A DNA stretch of 64,000 nt from Pectinophora gossypiella (taxonomy: Eukaryota; Arthropoda; Insecta; Lepidoptera; Gelechiidae): assembly GCF_024362695.1 (NCBI RefSeq), contig NC_065417.1:13695001-13759000 (forward strand). The letters run 5' to 3'. Positions 20,979 through 31,395 of this stretch are shown piece after piece. The number at the start of each line of letters is the position of its first letter. Within the stretch, counting starts at the first letter, position 1. The notes under the pieces were generated by a model, which saw nothing but the letters and a program-made list of their open reading frames with translations, searched no databases and was not told the DNA's origin. The position numbers were made by a program, and so were the translations under genes.

Positions 20979-21247
20979 ATTTTTTGACGTGACTTATTGT
21001 AGGTACTTGGCCGGACAAATGGGGAGCGCTGAGGGCTCTCACCCGGTACAACGTTTAAGACAACAGGCCTGAGGATGCCCAGTTGAGCGCGAACCTCGGC
21101 TCAGGGCGTCGTCTGAGAGGAAAAATATTTAAAGAATTTATCGACTCTAGTGGGTCGATAGCGATAAGCGCTGAATGAGGGAAATCGTCGACCACGCCGG
21201 CAGGGTCGGTATCGGGGTCCTGAAGCGTTTGGTGTCGTGAGCTGATT
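20979..21247 (-). mobile_element. LINE-E 3' fragment
   Basis: Begins on the plus strand with TTTTTTGACGTGACTTATTG, the reverse of the LINE-E 3' end and poly-A. About 18 bp usual in the tail (TTTGCCGCAGATGGCATT) are missing at 21001. Ends within the RT C-terminal coding part. Confidence 0.8.
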
Positions 21248-21336
21248 GGCTGGCTATATGGCGGATCAATAGCAACCCTGACACCAGGGTTGATGAGGTC
21301 GGTTATTGACGTCGCAACCCACAGAACCCACCCGAT
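21248..21336 (+). repeat. SINE-A tail fragment
   Basis: GGCGGATCAATAGCAACCC, then CTGACACCAGGGTTGATG and CACCCGATAGAA. It joins the LINE-E copy directly. Confidence 0.7.
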
Positions 21337-21745
21337 AGAACTGAACTTCCGAGGCAAGGAATATTTTCATGCAATCAAGTGATTTCAGCCACAAAGGGAT
21401 AGTTTGTTCGACATGTGACACCGAGAATCGAACCCAGGACCTAATTGCCTAGCTACACTGCAGAAGGTACTTTTTATAGTATTTCTTATTTACGCGCGAA
21501 CGGAGTCACAAGTATTACATATTCAATACAGAATACAACAAAGTTGCAGTCAGTCTACAATGTATGCTTGGCTATGTAATGTTGCCATATTCAAACGTAA
21601 TATACCTACTGTTTGCTGTTACACTATCTTCACTTATTTAAGGGCCAAGCTCTTGTCGGTGTAGCATTCTCCATGCTACTTTTTAGGGAAAAATAGGGTT
21701 TGCCTTCTTGCCTTCCGCCCCGCAGAAAAAAAAAAATAATAAATA

Positions 21746-21792
21746 AATTTCATTTCATTTTTCATTTCATTTCATTTCATTTCATTTCATTT
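21746..21792. repeat. Microsatellite (ATTTC)n
   Basis: About eight units of TTTCA, slightly interrupted at the start. Confidence 0.9.
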
Positions 21793-21990
21793 GCAGTATT
21801 CTGTCTGACGCGAGTAGGATGGCGCCCAGAGTAGTCTATTACAAAGCCGTACTAGGACTCCTGTCCTCCGCCTCTGAATAGTACTGACAGTTACTGCTGC
21901 CCTTTGTCAGGTTCCAGGGTACAGTCCCTGTGACTCGCCTCTTCCGTCCTACGTTGCCGTACCGATGGCTACCATCTCCGCCTATGCAAC
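21793..21990. repeat. LINE-like fragment related to 8950-9105
   Basis: Shares GGCGCCCAGAGTAGTCTAT and CTGTCCTCC with the earlier copy. Extends further, into TCCAGGGTACAGTCCCTG. Confidence 0.55.
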
Positions 21991-22069
21991 CGTTGAGGTC
22001 TTACACTATATTTGACAGGGAAATAACATGGTCATCATTTTCCTCGTAATACTTTCTACTTAAATCAAT

Positions 22070-22200
22070 CAATCAATAATACTTTATTGCACAACGACAT
22101 GTACAAAGGACATAAACATACGAATAAAAACATAAGTACAATAGGCGACCTTATTGCTAAATAGCAATTTCTGCCAGGCAACCTTAGGGTGAAAGAAGTT
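22070..22200 (-). mobile_element. LINE-K 3' tail
   Basis: Reverse of 9817-9936, including the AATCAATCAAT tail at the left. Followed by a long ACATA/ACAC microsatellite (22305-22340), which makes spurious open frames. Confidence 0.7.
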
Positions 22201-22609
22201 AATGCATTGGAGCACGGGCTGGTGCAATAAATATATAATGACACGAACAAAAATAAAAAGAAAAAAATAATAATAAGGAAATAGTAATAATAAAATAATA
22301 AATAATACATACATACACACACATACATATACATACATACATATAGCCTATACAATATAATACTACTTCCTCTTTTCCTCTTCTTCTATCCTTTTGCGAT
22401 TAGAAAAGAAAAAGTCGTGATATCTTTATAAGACATTAATAAATTAATAACGGACGCATTCCGGTGTCGACGAGAAAATACATCAATCGATGTTCTTCAT
22501 TCTTAGACTAAGGTACAAATAAAGAATAAAAGTTCAAGCACTGAGCCAGCGAATTCTTTGTAAACAGTGGTGAAATTATGAACCATTGGTTGTCACAATT
22601 ATATCGCGG

Positions 22610-22722
22610 ATTGGAAGGTCAGACAGGCAGTCGCTTCTGTAAAAAACCGGACCTGTCAAATCTTCAGGTTCGGTAAGCGGACCCTGTGAAAAACGGGATA
22701 ATGCTAGGGGATGATGATTATA
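22610..22722 (+). repeat. SINE-D 3' part
   Basis: GGATTGGAAGGTCAGACAGG to GGGATAATGC, ending GATGATGAT. Confidence 0.78.
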
Positions 22723-22754
22723 ATTCATAATTAGCTGCACATTTTAGATAACTT

Positions 22755-22825
22755 GTGTCTTTCTTCTTCATCTTGTCTCGTGTAGGTAGTGAGATGAATG
22801 ACCGACCTCATCAGCCCTGGTTGTG
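22755..22825 (-). repeat. SINE-A tail relic
   Basis: Diverged reverse copy: CTTCTTCATC, then GACCTCATCAGCCCTGG. Confidence 0.5.
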
Positions 22826-23083
22826 TATGTTTATGTAGATCTTTTTGGTCTATTACAGAAACGACATGTAACCAGGAGGTCTGAAGTGCAACCAGTTAAT
22901 TTATTACCTTGGAAGAAACTGATTGGACTTTTGCAGCTTATCGAACATATAGCCAGAAACAATAGGATCCCGATAATGGCAACGGTAAAAAACCATCCAT
23001 CCAATACGTCGATAATCGCGAGATCGCAGACAAAAACTTACACTGACAGAAAAGTAATAATGACGTATGACCCACTGTCTGAT

Positions 23084-23230
23084 GTATGGTCACGAGTACT
23101 TATAAATACACTTTGAAACCATGTCAAATTAACTTTTATGACAAAATTAAATCGTGAGTCTCATTAAATGTCAAATATGATAGTGCGACAGGGTTCTAAA
23201 GTGGGTACATGATATTCCTCATGACTGTAC
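23084..23230 (-). mobile_element. GTAC-ended MITE, copy 1
   Basis: Reverse of the copies at 27097, 35471 and 54253; ends CATGACTGTAC. About 85% similar by eye, so an older copy. Confidence 0.78.
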
Positions 23231-23772
23231 GGTCTCTGTGGTCCAGTGGTTGAGCGTTGGGCTCACGATCTGGAGGTCCCGAGTTCGAATCCCGGTGGGG
23301 ATATACCACAAAAACTTTGTGATCCCTAGTTTGTTTGGGACGTCACTAGCTGATCACCTGATAATACATTGTTTGAGGTTTATGCGGTGGTTTACAGTAT
23401 CGAATTATTGGGAGTATTATCCCTATAATAACGCGGTAAGAACCCAGTATTACATGTTTTAATTATGATCACCTGATTGTCCGAAAAGTACTGATCCGTG
23501 CTTCGGAAGGCCCGTTAACCCTCGGCCGTTAGGTCCCGTTTATTACTTATGACGTAAGTGCGTAATCAAATTCAAAAATATCTTTATTCAGTAGGTAACA
23601 TAGTTACACTTTGAATCGTCAATTTTTACATAACGAACGTCTCATCCGCCTAAAACTACTGCATCGTTACATGAGCCATGTCAGGGACGTTTGACGGCTT
23701 AATATTAAATAACCCTGACACCAGGGTTGTCGAGTTTGGTAATTCACCTCAAAACTCACACGATTGAAGAAG
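23229..23772 (+). mobile_element. SINE-A with two nested insertions
   Basis: The tRNA-like head (TGGTCCAGTGGTTGAGCG, then GAGTTCGAATCCCGG) leads into a body interrupted twice. 23362-23466 is a fragment of the foldback family G, flanked by perfect GATCACCTGA repeats (23352-23361 and 23467-23476). 23560-23665 is a minus-strand retroposon tail (AAATTCAAAAATATCTTTAT). The central block and tail follow in order. Confidence 0.75.
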
Positions 23773-24043
23773 AAGACCCACTGTTGGGCCGGGAATGATC
23801 ATAATAGGGATGGGCTTTTTTGTTTGTAAACGAGTTAACTCACTCGTTTCTCTCTTCGGTACTCTCGAAACGTAAAATGCACTCAGCTGCAAGTGCATGT
23901 CATCTTCAATATACCGTCGTTTTATAGTGAAAACTTCGAAAGCACAAGAACACATTCTGTAGTGACTTTTGCCAACAACACCTCGTAAGGCTTCTAATAT
24001 TGATATTAGAGCTCCAGTACCAAGCATGGTTGCTAAGTTTCCA

Positions 24044-24142
24044 AGACGTTACATGAGTCAAGTGTCCTTTAGCGGCTCAATAGTTACCCCTGACACCAGG
24101 CTTGATGAGGCAATCCACCTGTCAACCCAAACGAGAGAAGAA
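24044..24142 (+). repeat. SINE-A tail fragment
   Basis: GTTACATGAGTCAAGTGTCC through CACCAGGCTTGATGAGG to AGAGAAGAAG. Confidence 0.65.
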
Positions 24143-24283
24143 GTCTTCTAGTGATTTATGGGTCTCCTCACCCCATAGGGACCATTACAGACGGCGATAC
24201 AACACAATTTGAAATTCCATACCATTGCAGTGCTTCAATAAACAAATCAAATATTCATAATGCGTTCGTATTAACACTTTTTT

Positions 24284-25225
24284 TTTTTTTTTTTGACGTG
24301 ACTTATTGTAGATTTGCCGCAGATGGCATTAACTACTTGGCCGGACAAATGGGGAGCGCTGAAGGCTCTCACCCGGTACAACGTTTAAGACAACAGGCCT
24401 GAGGGTGCCCAGTTGGGCGCGAACCTCGGCTCAGGGCGTCGTCTGAGAGGAAAAATATTTGAAAGAATTAATCGACCCTAGCGGGTCGATAGCGATAAGC
24501 GCTGAATGAGGGAAATCGTCGACCACGCCGGCGGGGTCGGTATCGGGGTCCTGAAGTGTTTGGTGTCGCGAGCTGATTGGCTGCCTCTATGGCTAGAGTA
24601 ATCGGGTCGTCGGGATCGTATATTACGTCCTTCGGGCGCCGATACTTTTCAGTACCGTCCCTAAGCGGAATGTACTCGGAAGCCGCAACTACCAGGGGAT
24701 TTGGGTGGTGCGGAGCAGAATCGAAAAAACGTTTGGAAGCTAATTTGAGCCATTGGGCAATGGTTGGCAGACCTAGGTCAATGTGCAGATTTTCATTGCG
24801 AAGGAACCACGGAGCTCCCGTGGCTTTCCGCATGAAACGATTTTGTATTACCTGTAGACGGTGAATTTGAGAGGGACTCGCGTGAGCGAAAACTACCCCT
24901 GCATAGGTCATGATCGGACGGATGCAAGTCGTGTAGATTTTCACCTTATTCCTAAGGGACAATTTACTTCGCTTGTTAAGGAGACAATGAAGACGGCCCA
25001 TTACAAACGCGGCGCGATCGCGCACACGTTTGATATGGGCCTTGAAAGTAAGACGTCTATCTAAGCTACGCCGAGATATTTGACTTGCTCCTCCCAAGGG
25101 ATCGGCTTGCCAAACATCGTGATGACTTTAAGTTGACGGCGTGACCGTGGCGTGTTATAATAGCCCTTTGAAAAGTACACCGCTGCATTTTTCTCCGGGT
25201 TTACCTCGATCCTCCATTTATTAAC
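24284..25225 (-). pseudogene. LINE-E (Jockey-like), longest copy: RT C-terminus and 3' end
   Basis: 5'-truncated non-LTR retrotransposon. The plus strand opens with a run of 16 T (24278-24293), the poly-A of the minus strand, then the 3' UTR. The minus-strand frame 25097-24468 encodes the end of ORF2: DRRLTFKAHIKRVRDRA, then RPIMTYAGVVFAHAS, VIQNRFMRKATGAPWFLRN and LHIDLGLPTIAQWLKLAS, typical of Jockey-clade RTs after the catalytic core. Upstream (about 25070-25215), a second frame gives WRIEVNPEKNAAVYFSKG and QVKYLGV. One indel near 25070 breaks the frame inside the YLGV...DRRL motif. Catalytic motifs are absent because of truncation. This copy anchors the identification of the many short LINE-E fragments. 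Confidence 0.85.
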
Positions 25226-25234
25226 ACCTTATTA

Positions 25235-25656
25235 CGTCTTTACATACTAAATATACATAAAAAAACTGCGTCTGGCTGTCCGTTTGTTAATTGCAAAGTC
25301 ACTGGACCGATTTTGAGTTTACTTGGATTATTGGAATCGTGATAGGTCAATTAAAGGCATCGTTAGTTTATCGCGTTTTGACAATTTGATTTATCACTCC
25401 ATAGTATAAAACAAAGTCGCTTTTTCTGTCCCTTTATCCCTATGGACGCTTAAATCTTTAAAATTACGCAACGCATTATGATGCGTTTTTTTTTTAAATA
25501 GATAGAGTGATTCAAGAGGAAGGTTTATATGTATAATAACATCTATTAAATAGTGTAGGAATACTGTTATTTTTGAGGTTTTTAATGTGATGTCGTAAAT
25601 AATTTCATTTTTTCCTCAGCATTGCACCCGAGCAAAGTCGGGGCGGGTCGCTAGGT
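25235..25656 (+). mobile_element. Helitron-like non-autonomous element
   Basis: Ends with a short GC hairpin (CCCGAGCAAAGTCGGGG) a few bases before CTAG at 25653-25656, the classic Helitron 3' signature. The body shares CAAAGTCGCTTTTTCTGTCCC and GTGATTCAAGAGGAAGG with 37020-37145. The 5' boundary is uncertain. Confidence 0.5.
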
Positions 25657-25684
25657 AAAATAAAAAAATGCTATTATTGAGCAT

Positions 25685-25770
25685 GGAAAGGCAGTAAGGC
25701 CGCCTATTGTGCTTATTTTATACGTTTGTGCCTGTCCTATATGGTATTTGTGCAATAAAGAATTATTGTT
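25685..25770 (+). repeat. LINE-K tail, diverged
   Basis: AAGGCCGCCTATTGTGCTTA, then TGTGCAATAAAGAATTA. Confidence 0.6.
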
Positions 25771-25852
25771 GGAATAGGGCTCAGACACAACAGTCAGAAC
25801 CTTTCTAATATCTGTGGAATAGACTAACTGGGTAGTATCCTAGGTCATATTC

Positions 25853-26085
25853 TTCTATCGTGTGGGTTATGAGGTGGATTACCAACCTCATCAACCCTGG
25901 TATCAAGGTTATTATTGATCCGCCAGAGGCCCCCCTGACGTGACTCATGTAACAACTACTTACTTACATCAGTAGTAACCGGGACCAACGGCTTAACATG
26001 CCTTTCGGACAATCAGGTGATCTGCCTGTATGTCCTAACCAAACTAGGGATCACAAAGTATTTTTTTGTGGTATGTCCCGTGGAA
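25853..26085 (-). mobile_element. SINE-A, minus strand, head missing
   Basis: Starts TTCTATCGTGTGGGTTATGA (the tail in reverse), then AACCCTGGTATCAAGG and the central block GGGACCAACGGCTTAACATG. Ends where the tRNA-like head would begin. Confidence 0.78.
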
Positions 26086-26114
26086 CCCGTGCTAGTAAGA
26101 GTATAAAGGAAAAG

Positions 26115-26360
26115 AAAAATATTGAGAGTTATTGAGGACAGAAGAGGCAAGATGATTGGACATTTAATAAGACACGACGAATTTATTAAAAACATCATAG
26201 AAGGAAAGCTACAAGGAAAGAGGAAGGGGAAGACCACGAAGAGCTTACATGGTACAAATTAAAGAGAAGGTGGACGTCGTGACTTATACATAGTGAGACA
26301 AGAATGGAGAATGCTACACCGACAAGAGCGTGGCTCTTTAATTAGTGATGATGATGATCT
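26115..26360 (+). pseudogene. RTE LINE fragment
   Basis: Same C-terminal RTE region as 19905-20262, including AATTTATTAAAAACATCATA. A deletion near 26280 removes about 25 bp. Ends GATGATGATG. Confidence 0.7.
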
Positions 26361-26399
26361 GATTTGACTAGTTGGAAACTCGCCTATATTTTGATGTGA

Positions 26400-27090
26400 T
26401 ATCTAAGTAATGTATCTAAAGTGGGAGACACGGCTTCCGTGCCTCACTTAGCAGAATACCAGCGTCGTGGCTCGCGCCGCGGCTTATGCTGAGTGAGGAC
26501 CTTTTATAAAGGACACCACCATTGTTGACCAGTCCATACACTAAATTTTATTTGTATTTCTCGTGTAAGTTGTTTTTATTATGTGTTTTGATTGTAAGTT
26601 ATGTGTTACTTCGTGTTTTATATTATATATTTGTTATTGGTTTTATATTTGTTACTGTGGTGTCGCTTTATAATAAACGTTTCTGAACTTTCTTTCTTTC
26701 TTAATTCAAATTACTTAATCATACATAGCTGCAAGCGATATCCCAGCTCAACTCACTACAATCCTATCTACAAGCAAATGTCACTTTTTACAAATGTATA
26801 GATAAAATCGGCTCGCGTCTAACATCTGCTGTAGATAACCCAAAGATTTAATTAGTTGTCTTGAGTGAGTGACACCGGGTTATATGCGTAGTTTTTTTTT
26901 TAATAAGGCTTCGGTTACGAAGTCGCGGGCGATGAACGGAGCGGGCGGTTTAATATCTAAAATTTATTTATTTTTTTATTTATTTATACTTATCAATGTT
27001 CTAGAATTATCTTTACAGGACTATCCCAATACAAAAATTCACTACAAATATACATAATTATACAAATCTTAAAGTAAGAGCAATTATAAT
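26400..27090. other. Unassigned, with LINE-like debris
   Basis: 26405-26530 has a GC-rich block that looks like the end of a LINE coding region (GCCTCACTTAGCAGAATACC). No family assigned. Confidence 0.35.
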
Positions 27091-27096
27091 TATATA

Positions 27097-27244
27097 GTAC
27101 AGTCATGAGCAATATAATGTACTCACTTTAGGACTCTGTCGCATTAACATATTTGACATTTAGTGAGACTTACAGTTCAATTTGTCAAAAAAGTTAATGT
27201 GACATGGTACCAAAGTGTATACATATTAATGCTCGTGACCGTAC
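27097..27244 (+). mobile_element. GTAC-ended MITE, copy 2
   Basis: GTACAGTCATGAGCAATATA at the left; the right end reversed is GTACGGTCACGAGCATTAAT. About 25-bp imperfect inverted ends, 148 bp in all, no coding capacity. Confidence 0.85.
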
Positions 27245-27319
27245 ATAGCAGGTAACATATAAGGTGACCTTTCGGAATTCGGCCAGGATACATATAAATA
27301 TATCAATCCTTTTTGCGAT

Positions 27320-27445
27320 CTCCTTGTTTGCATGAAGTATTTGATGAGACTGGAAGAAGCGAATGGTGTGTCAGGATCTTAGTAAGTGGAATTCCGTGGT
27401 CTCTATCTACCCCCAACGGGAAATAGGCGTGATCTTAAACCTCGC
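27320..27445 (+). repeat. RTE-type 3' tail
   Basis: GAAGAAGCGAATGGTGTGTC, then GTGGAATTCCGTGGTCTC and GGGAAATAGGCGTGAT. Related pieces: 32050-32175 (+), 33320-33450 (-), 51225-51330 (+). Confidence 0.6.
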
Positions 27446-27609
27446 TAATGTCGCGAATACCTGCAATTTTTGGCGAAACTGATTTGCACCTTTTGCACTT
27501 GTCAATAAGATACAAATTACTTTAGCAAAAATAAAATACACATACGTCACTTAGCAAAGTCAGCCACGAATATGTATGTAATGTTTGTGTGTATTTACAC
27601 ACTTATCAA

Positions 27610-27925
27610 CAGCCTCCGGGTTCGATTCCCGATGGGGAAATTGTCATAATCACTTTGTGAAACTGTCTTTTGTTTGCTAGCTAAATCGACGATTGTCAAA
27701 AAGATGATTCCGTGCTTCGGAACGCACGTCATGCCGATGATACCTGGCTACTATTGCCCAAACACCTACATTTTTTTACGAAATGGCAACGCAGGTGACG
27801 TCAGCTGGGCTAACCTTGAAATGCTAGCAGTCAATTTTGAGCATATCTGGTTCTCTTATACCACGGTCTGAGGGGAGGCCTGTGCTCAGAAGTCGGACGT
27901 ATATAGGCTGTTTATGTAATGTCAT
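27610..27925 (+). mobile_element. SINE-B, diverged
   Basis: Partial head (GGTTCGATTCCCGATGGGG), the central block TTCCGTGCTTCGGAACGCAC, and the SINE-B tail GAGGGGAGGCCTGTGCTCAG to GTATATAGGCTGTTTATG. Confidence 0.7.
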
Positions 27926-28220
27926 AGAAAATTACGACCACCAGCGAAAACTCTGCCCCACCCCAAAGTCACCAGGTGACGAAAAGAAGGTTTATATAAT
28001 TGTAAAAGCAATGTGCTCAGGATTGTTCTCTGGTCGACTGCGCACTCGCCAGACGGACAAAACCGTTGACAAAAAAGTAAATTATTAAAACTTCAGAATA
28101 AATAATGTGTCAGAGCCATTATTGATACTTTTTATCGTATAATTTATAAATAATCCATGAACTCGCGGTCGTAAGCCTTTGTAGAGTGGACAGAGGGCTT
28201 TATATGAGACTATGATTCGA

Positions 28221-28555
28221 CAGCCTCCATGGTTTAGTGGTTAGAGCGTTAGGCTCACGATCTGGAGGTCCTGGTTCGATTCCCGATGGGGACATTGTCG
28301 AAATCACTTTGTGAGACTGTCCTTTGATTGGTAAGGACTTTTCAGGCTTGAATCACCTGATTGTCCGAAAAAATAAGATGATTCCGAGCTTCGGAGGGCA
28401 CGTTAAGCCATTGGTCCCGGCTGTATTAGCCGTTAAAAACACCTCCACCAACCCGCATTGGAGCAGCGTGGTGGAGTATGCTCCATACCCCCTCCGGTTG
28501 ATTGAGGGGAGGCCTGTGCCCAGCAATGGGACATATATAGGCTGTTTATGTTATG
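28221..28555 (+). mobile_element. SINE-B, full length
   Basis: tRNA-like head with A-box (TGGTTTAGTGGTTAGAGCG) and B-box (GGTTCGATTCC), the spacer ATCACTTTGTGAGACTG, and the central block (GAGCTTCGGAGGGCACG). The B-type tail follows (AACCCGCATTGGAGCAG, GAGTATGCTCCATACCCC, then GTGCCCAGCAATGGGACAT). Very similar to 63565-63900. Confidence 0.88.
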
Positions 28556-28874
28556 CTTGGGTTGTTCAACTATACTTTACTTTTCATCGTTAAAAAATCT
28601 ACAAACAACCTCTCCAATGTTTCTGCCGCCACTACGTCGGCGTGTTTCACAAGCAAGCGTAATGAATATATTTTTTGCCCCTTTTTTTGTTTGTTTGTCT
28701 ATGTAGTGAGCTTTTTACCTTCACCCGCCACGCTTTCTACAAGGTTCAAGCTTTTAACCATACTTTACTTTTCTACTTGAAACCGGTATCGAGAAGTGAC
28801 GTTATTTAAAGGTCCAAAGTTGGTCCGTTATCGACTTTTAGGTGCTTCTTCTTTAACGAAACAAAGTTTGTAAT

Positions 28875-28981
28875 TTAACCCTTTCACGGACAGAGATCAT
28901 GGGTCATTGATGGTTCATAATAGGTAATATGACACCTTGGAATCGGAACGTCATAAGACGTTCTGTCCTTGAAAGTGTTAA
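28875..28981. mobile_element. piggyBac-like MITE (107 bp)
   Basis: TTAA at both ends and inverted ends TTAACCCTTTCACGGACAGA and TTAACACTTTCAAGGACAGA. TTAA target duplication and CCC starts fit piggyBac non-autonomous elements. Second copy 10878-10992; an end fragment lies near 53820. Confidence 0.68.
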
Positions 28982-28983
28982 GT

Positions 28984-29150
28984 ACTGTTACACCGTTACT
29001 ACCCCGTTGGTCCCGGTTACTACTTACTGATGTAGTATGTAGTCGTTACATGAGCCATGTCAGGGGCCTTTGGCGACTCAATAGTACCTCTGACACCAGG
29101 GTTGATGGTGTTGGTAGTCCACTTCACAATCTACACGACAGAAGAGACTT
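28984..29150 (+). repeat. SINE-A, 5'-truncated
   Basis: CGTTGGTCCCGGTTACTACT through CAGGGGCCTTTGGCG to CACGACAGAAGAG. Directly follows the piggyBac-like MITE. Confidence 0.72.
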
Positions 29151-29199
29151 GATTCGTTATGTCTTTTAGCTGATTAAATTATTATAGTAATGTAACAAT

Positions 29200-29440
29200 A
29201 ATAGGCTACTTTCCAACTAGTCAAATCAGTTACTTTTTACTAAACATCAAAACACGAAATTACTATGGAATTTGTATGAAAAAGCACACTGTGACGTTAT
29301 AGAAAAACGTGATAAAATGTCGGAATTATTACTACGTTTTTTTTTATTAAAATTCATAAATAAGTTAAGTAGAAAAAAGAAAATGTTTTTTTTTTATATT
29401 ATTTTAGATCTGTCTTTCATAAGTTGAGCCTAGTACACGA
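29200..29440 (+). repeat. Repeat I copy (uninterrupted)
   Basis: CTACTTTCCAACTAGTCAAA, then AAACATCAAAACACGAAATT. Shows the uninterrupted form of 7306-7790; reversed copy at about 40930-41200. Confidence 0.6.
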
Positions 29441-29739
29441 CCCAATTGAATTCGATGTTTACGATATCAATTCTTGAAATTTGTGATTACCTTTCTCCAA
29501 TCAAAACTTTAAAATATTTTTATTATTTTGATACTTTTTACTTAACATCCCTATATCGTATCACTGCTAGGGAAAATCATCCCTCCATCTTTCCACAACT
29601 GTCTTCTCAACTTCCTGTGGTCACTTTTTGTTCAATATGGTAATTTTCCCTATTAAAAATAAAGCTTTTGAAACACTCAAAGGGTCACTCACTAGTCATT
29701 ACACAAAGTTCTTACAATTCTACTTAAACAAATGTAAAC

Positions 29740-29905
29740 TGGTTATGGCCATAGCGCATGCGGTTGCCTCAAAAATTCCGTTTATTTTCGAATGCCATCG
29801 CGTAGCCATGGCAACGGAGCCGATAATTGCCGAGCGAGCGATCGGCTTAATTCGGCCATTTTGCGTCTTGATTTCTTTTCATTTGCCATTTCACGCGTGA
29901 CTTCA
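29740..29905. other. GC-rich non-repeat block
   Basis: Contains AGCCGAT...ATCGGCT inverted 7-mers and several CGG/CGAGCG runs in AT-rich surroundings. Does not match any repeat here. No coding frame of note. Confidence 0.35.
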
Positions 29906-29975
29906 TAATAGAAAATAGAACTATTATAAATACTGCATTAACAATAAAAATAAATAGGCGATAAGCATCTTTAAT

Positions 29976-30114
29976 AGTATTTTATGCAACAGTTGTATAA
30001 GAAGGGTCAAAAAATGCGAGTGGCGTGAGTTGCGATGTGAGCCTTGGCGAACATCGCAATAAGAGACGCCACGAGCATTTTTTGACCTAGTTATACAACG
30101 TTGCATACAATACT
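29976..30114. mobile_element. Foldback MITE, about 55-bp arms
   Basis: Arms 29976-30035 and 30055-30114 are inverted copies: TTGTATAAGAAGGGTCAAAAA versus TTTTTGACCTAGTTATACAA reversed, and GTGGCGTGAGTTGCGATGT versus ACATCGCAATAAGAGACGCC. Loop about 19 bp. Confidence 0.82.
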
Positions 30115-31230
30115 TTTTCTACGACGACGTAATTTTAAACGAAACACAAAAATTTTCCAATTTATTTTCCAACGCGCAGGAAAATGGCGGCAAATGTATA
30201 CTTTTTTTTATAGTATATCTATGGCACCAAACAAAGTAAAGGTGCCAGTTTCCAGGTCAAAAAAAAAAAAACAACAACAATGCTTTTTTGGCGACATTAT
30301 AGTACAGTTACACTTTGTAAACAATGCTTTTATAGGCCATAGAGCGTACACTTTTTCAAAGAGTTTAATTATGTATGTACTTATATTAGACTTTTTGGTT
30401 ATTTAAATGCCAGATTAAAGTAGAGGAGTAGAAAAAATATTTACCAGACAAAGTTGAATCGAATTGTTTGATAATTGGATTTCACTTTGCATAGGTGGTT
30501 ACCTACTTAGTAAAATTTTCTTCGGCTGTGAAATAGTTTTGCACATTTTTACCGCTTGTTTTTTTTTTAATTGGTAAGGCGGTTCGAATTTTGTACCATA
30601 GTCAGGATTATCTTGAACCCTCGCATGAATAGTAGATTTCTTTAGAAGTGACTGCGGGTGTCTTGAACTCTGCCCACCCTGTTAGGGATTACTGGCGTGT
30701 CCCTATGTATGTACACATAATCAACATATAAAAAATTCTCTGACTCTGTAAGGGCATGGTTGGTAGAAATGTGTTTAATTTTATAGTTTGCATGAATTCC
30801 TACAATATAAATGAAATGTTATTATTATTATCTTACATTCTTGACATGTCTTACAATTTTTATTTGTTTTGTGGAATTGTCCATGATTGCATAATTTGCA
30901 TATTGCCGAAGAAATCTGTGACATATGTATTGATATTTATTATTTAAGATCCACGTAATGTGTTGTTTAAAACTTGTGTATGCATGCAAAGGTAGTATTT
31001 AGAGGACGATTTAATAATGTAAATAACAACTGGAAATGTAAATGACCTAAATACCTATCACAATAAAGAAATAAAGAATAATTCATTGGAGTATCATATA
31101 ATGGCCAGAAATAGCTCGAATCCTCGTATGAGATCAGCTGTGATAATTTAGGTAGAGTTCTTTCACCCGCTGTGGGTGGCTGCGACTGCGAACGACCACT
31201 AACAGTTTGGACTTGGGTACAATTTTTACT
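30115..31230. other. Unassigned AT-rich spacer
   Basis: Several short open frames (30101-30406, 30756-30947) of low complexity and no recognisable product. No shared repeat seen. Confidence 0.4.
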
Positions 31231-31234
31231 TGAT

Positions 31235-31345
31235 TGTGGGTGGAGAGATCAATGAACGACCTCATCATCCTACGCTGTGCGCGTATGACAGCTAGACGCT
31301 AGCAGACCTCTGGCCCCTGACATAACTCATGTAACGACTATGTTA
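31235..31345 (-). repeat. SINE-A tail relic
   Basis: GACCTCATCATCCTACGC and CTGGCCCCTGACATAACTCA, diverged reverse copy. Confidence 0.5.
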
Positions 31346-31395
31346 CTTACTTAGGTTAATATAATCAATACCACGATCAAATGCATTGTATTGTC

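Noticed and set aside
21746..21792. CRISPR-like array
   Set aside because: Simple pentanucleotide microsatellite in an animal genome.
22065..22355. Two overlapping minus-strand frames of about 90 codons
   Set aside because: Translated microsatellite and LINE-K tail.
22823..23116. 97-codon frame
   Set aside because: Its end runs into the GTAC-ended MITE and its start into a SINE-A relic.
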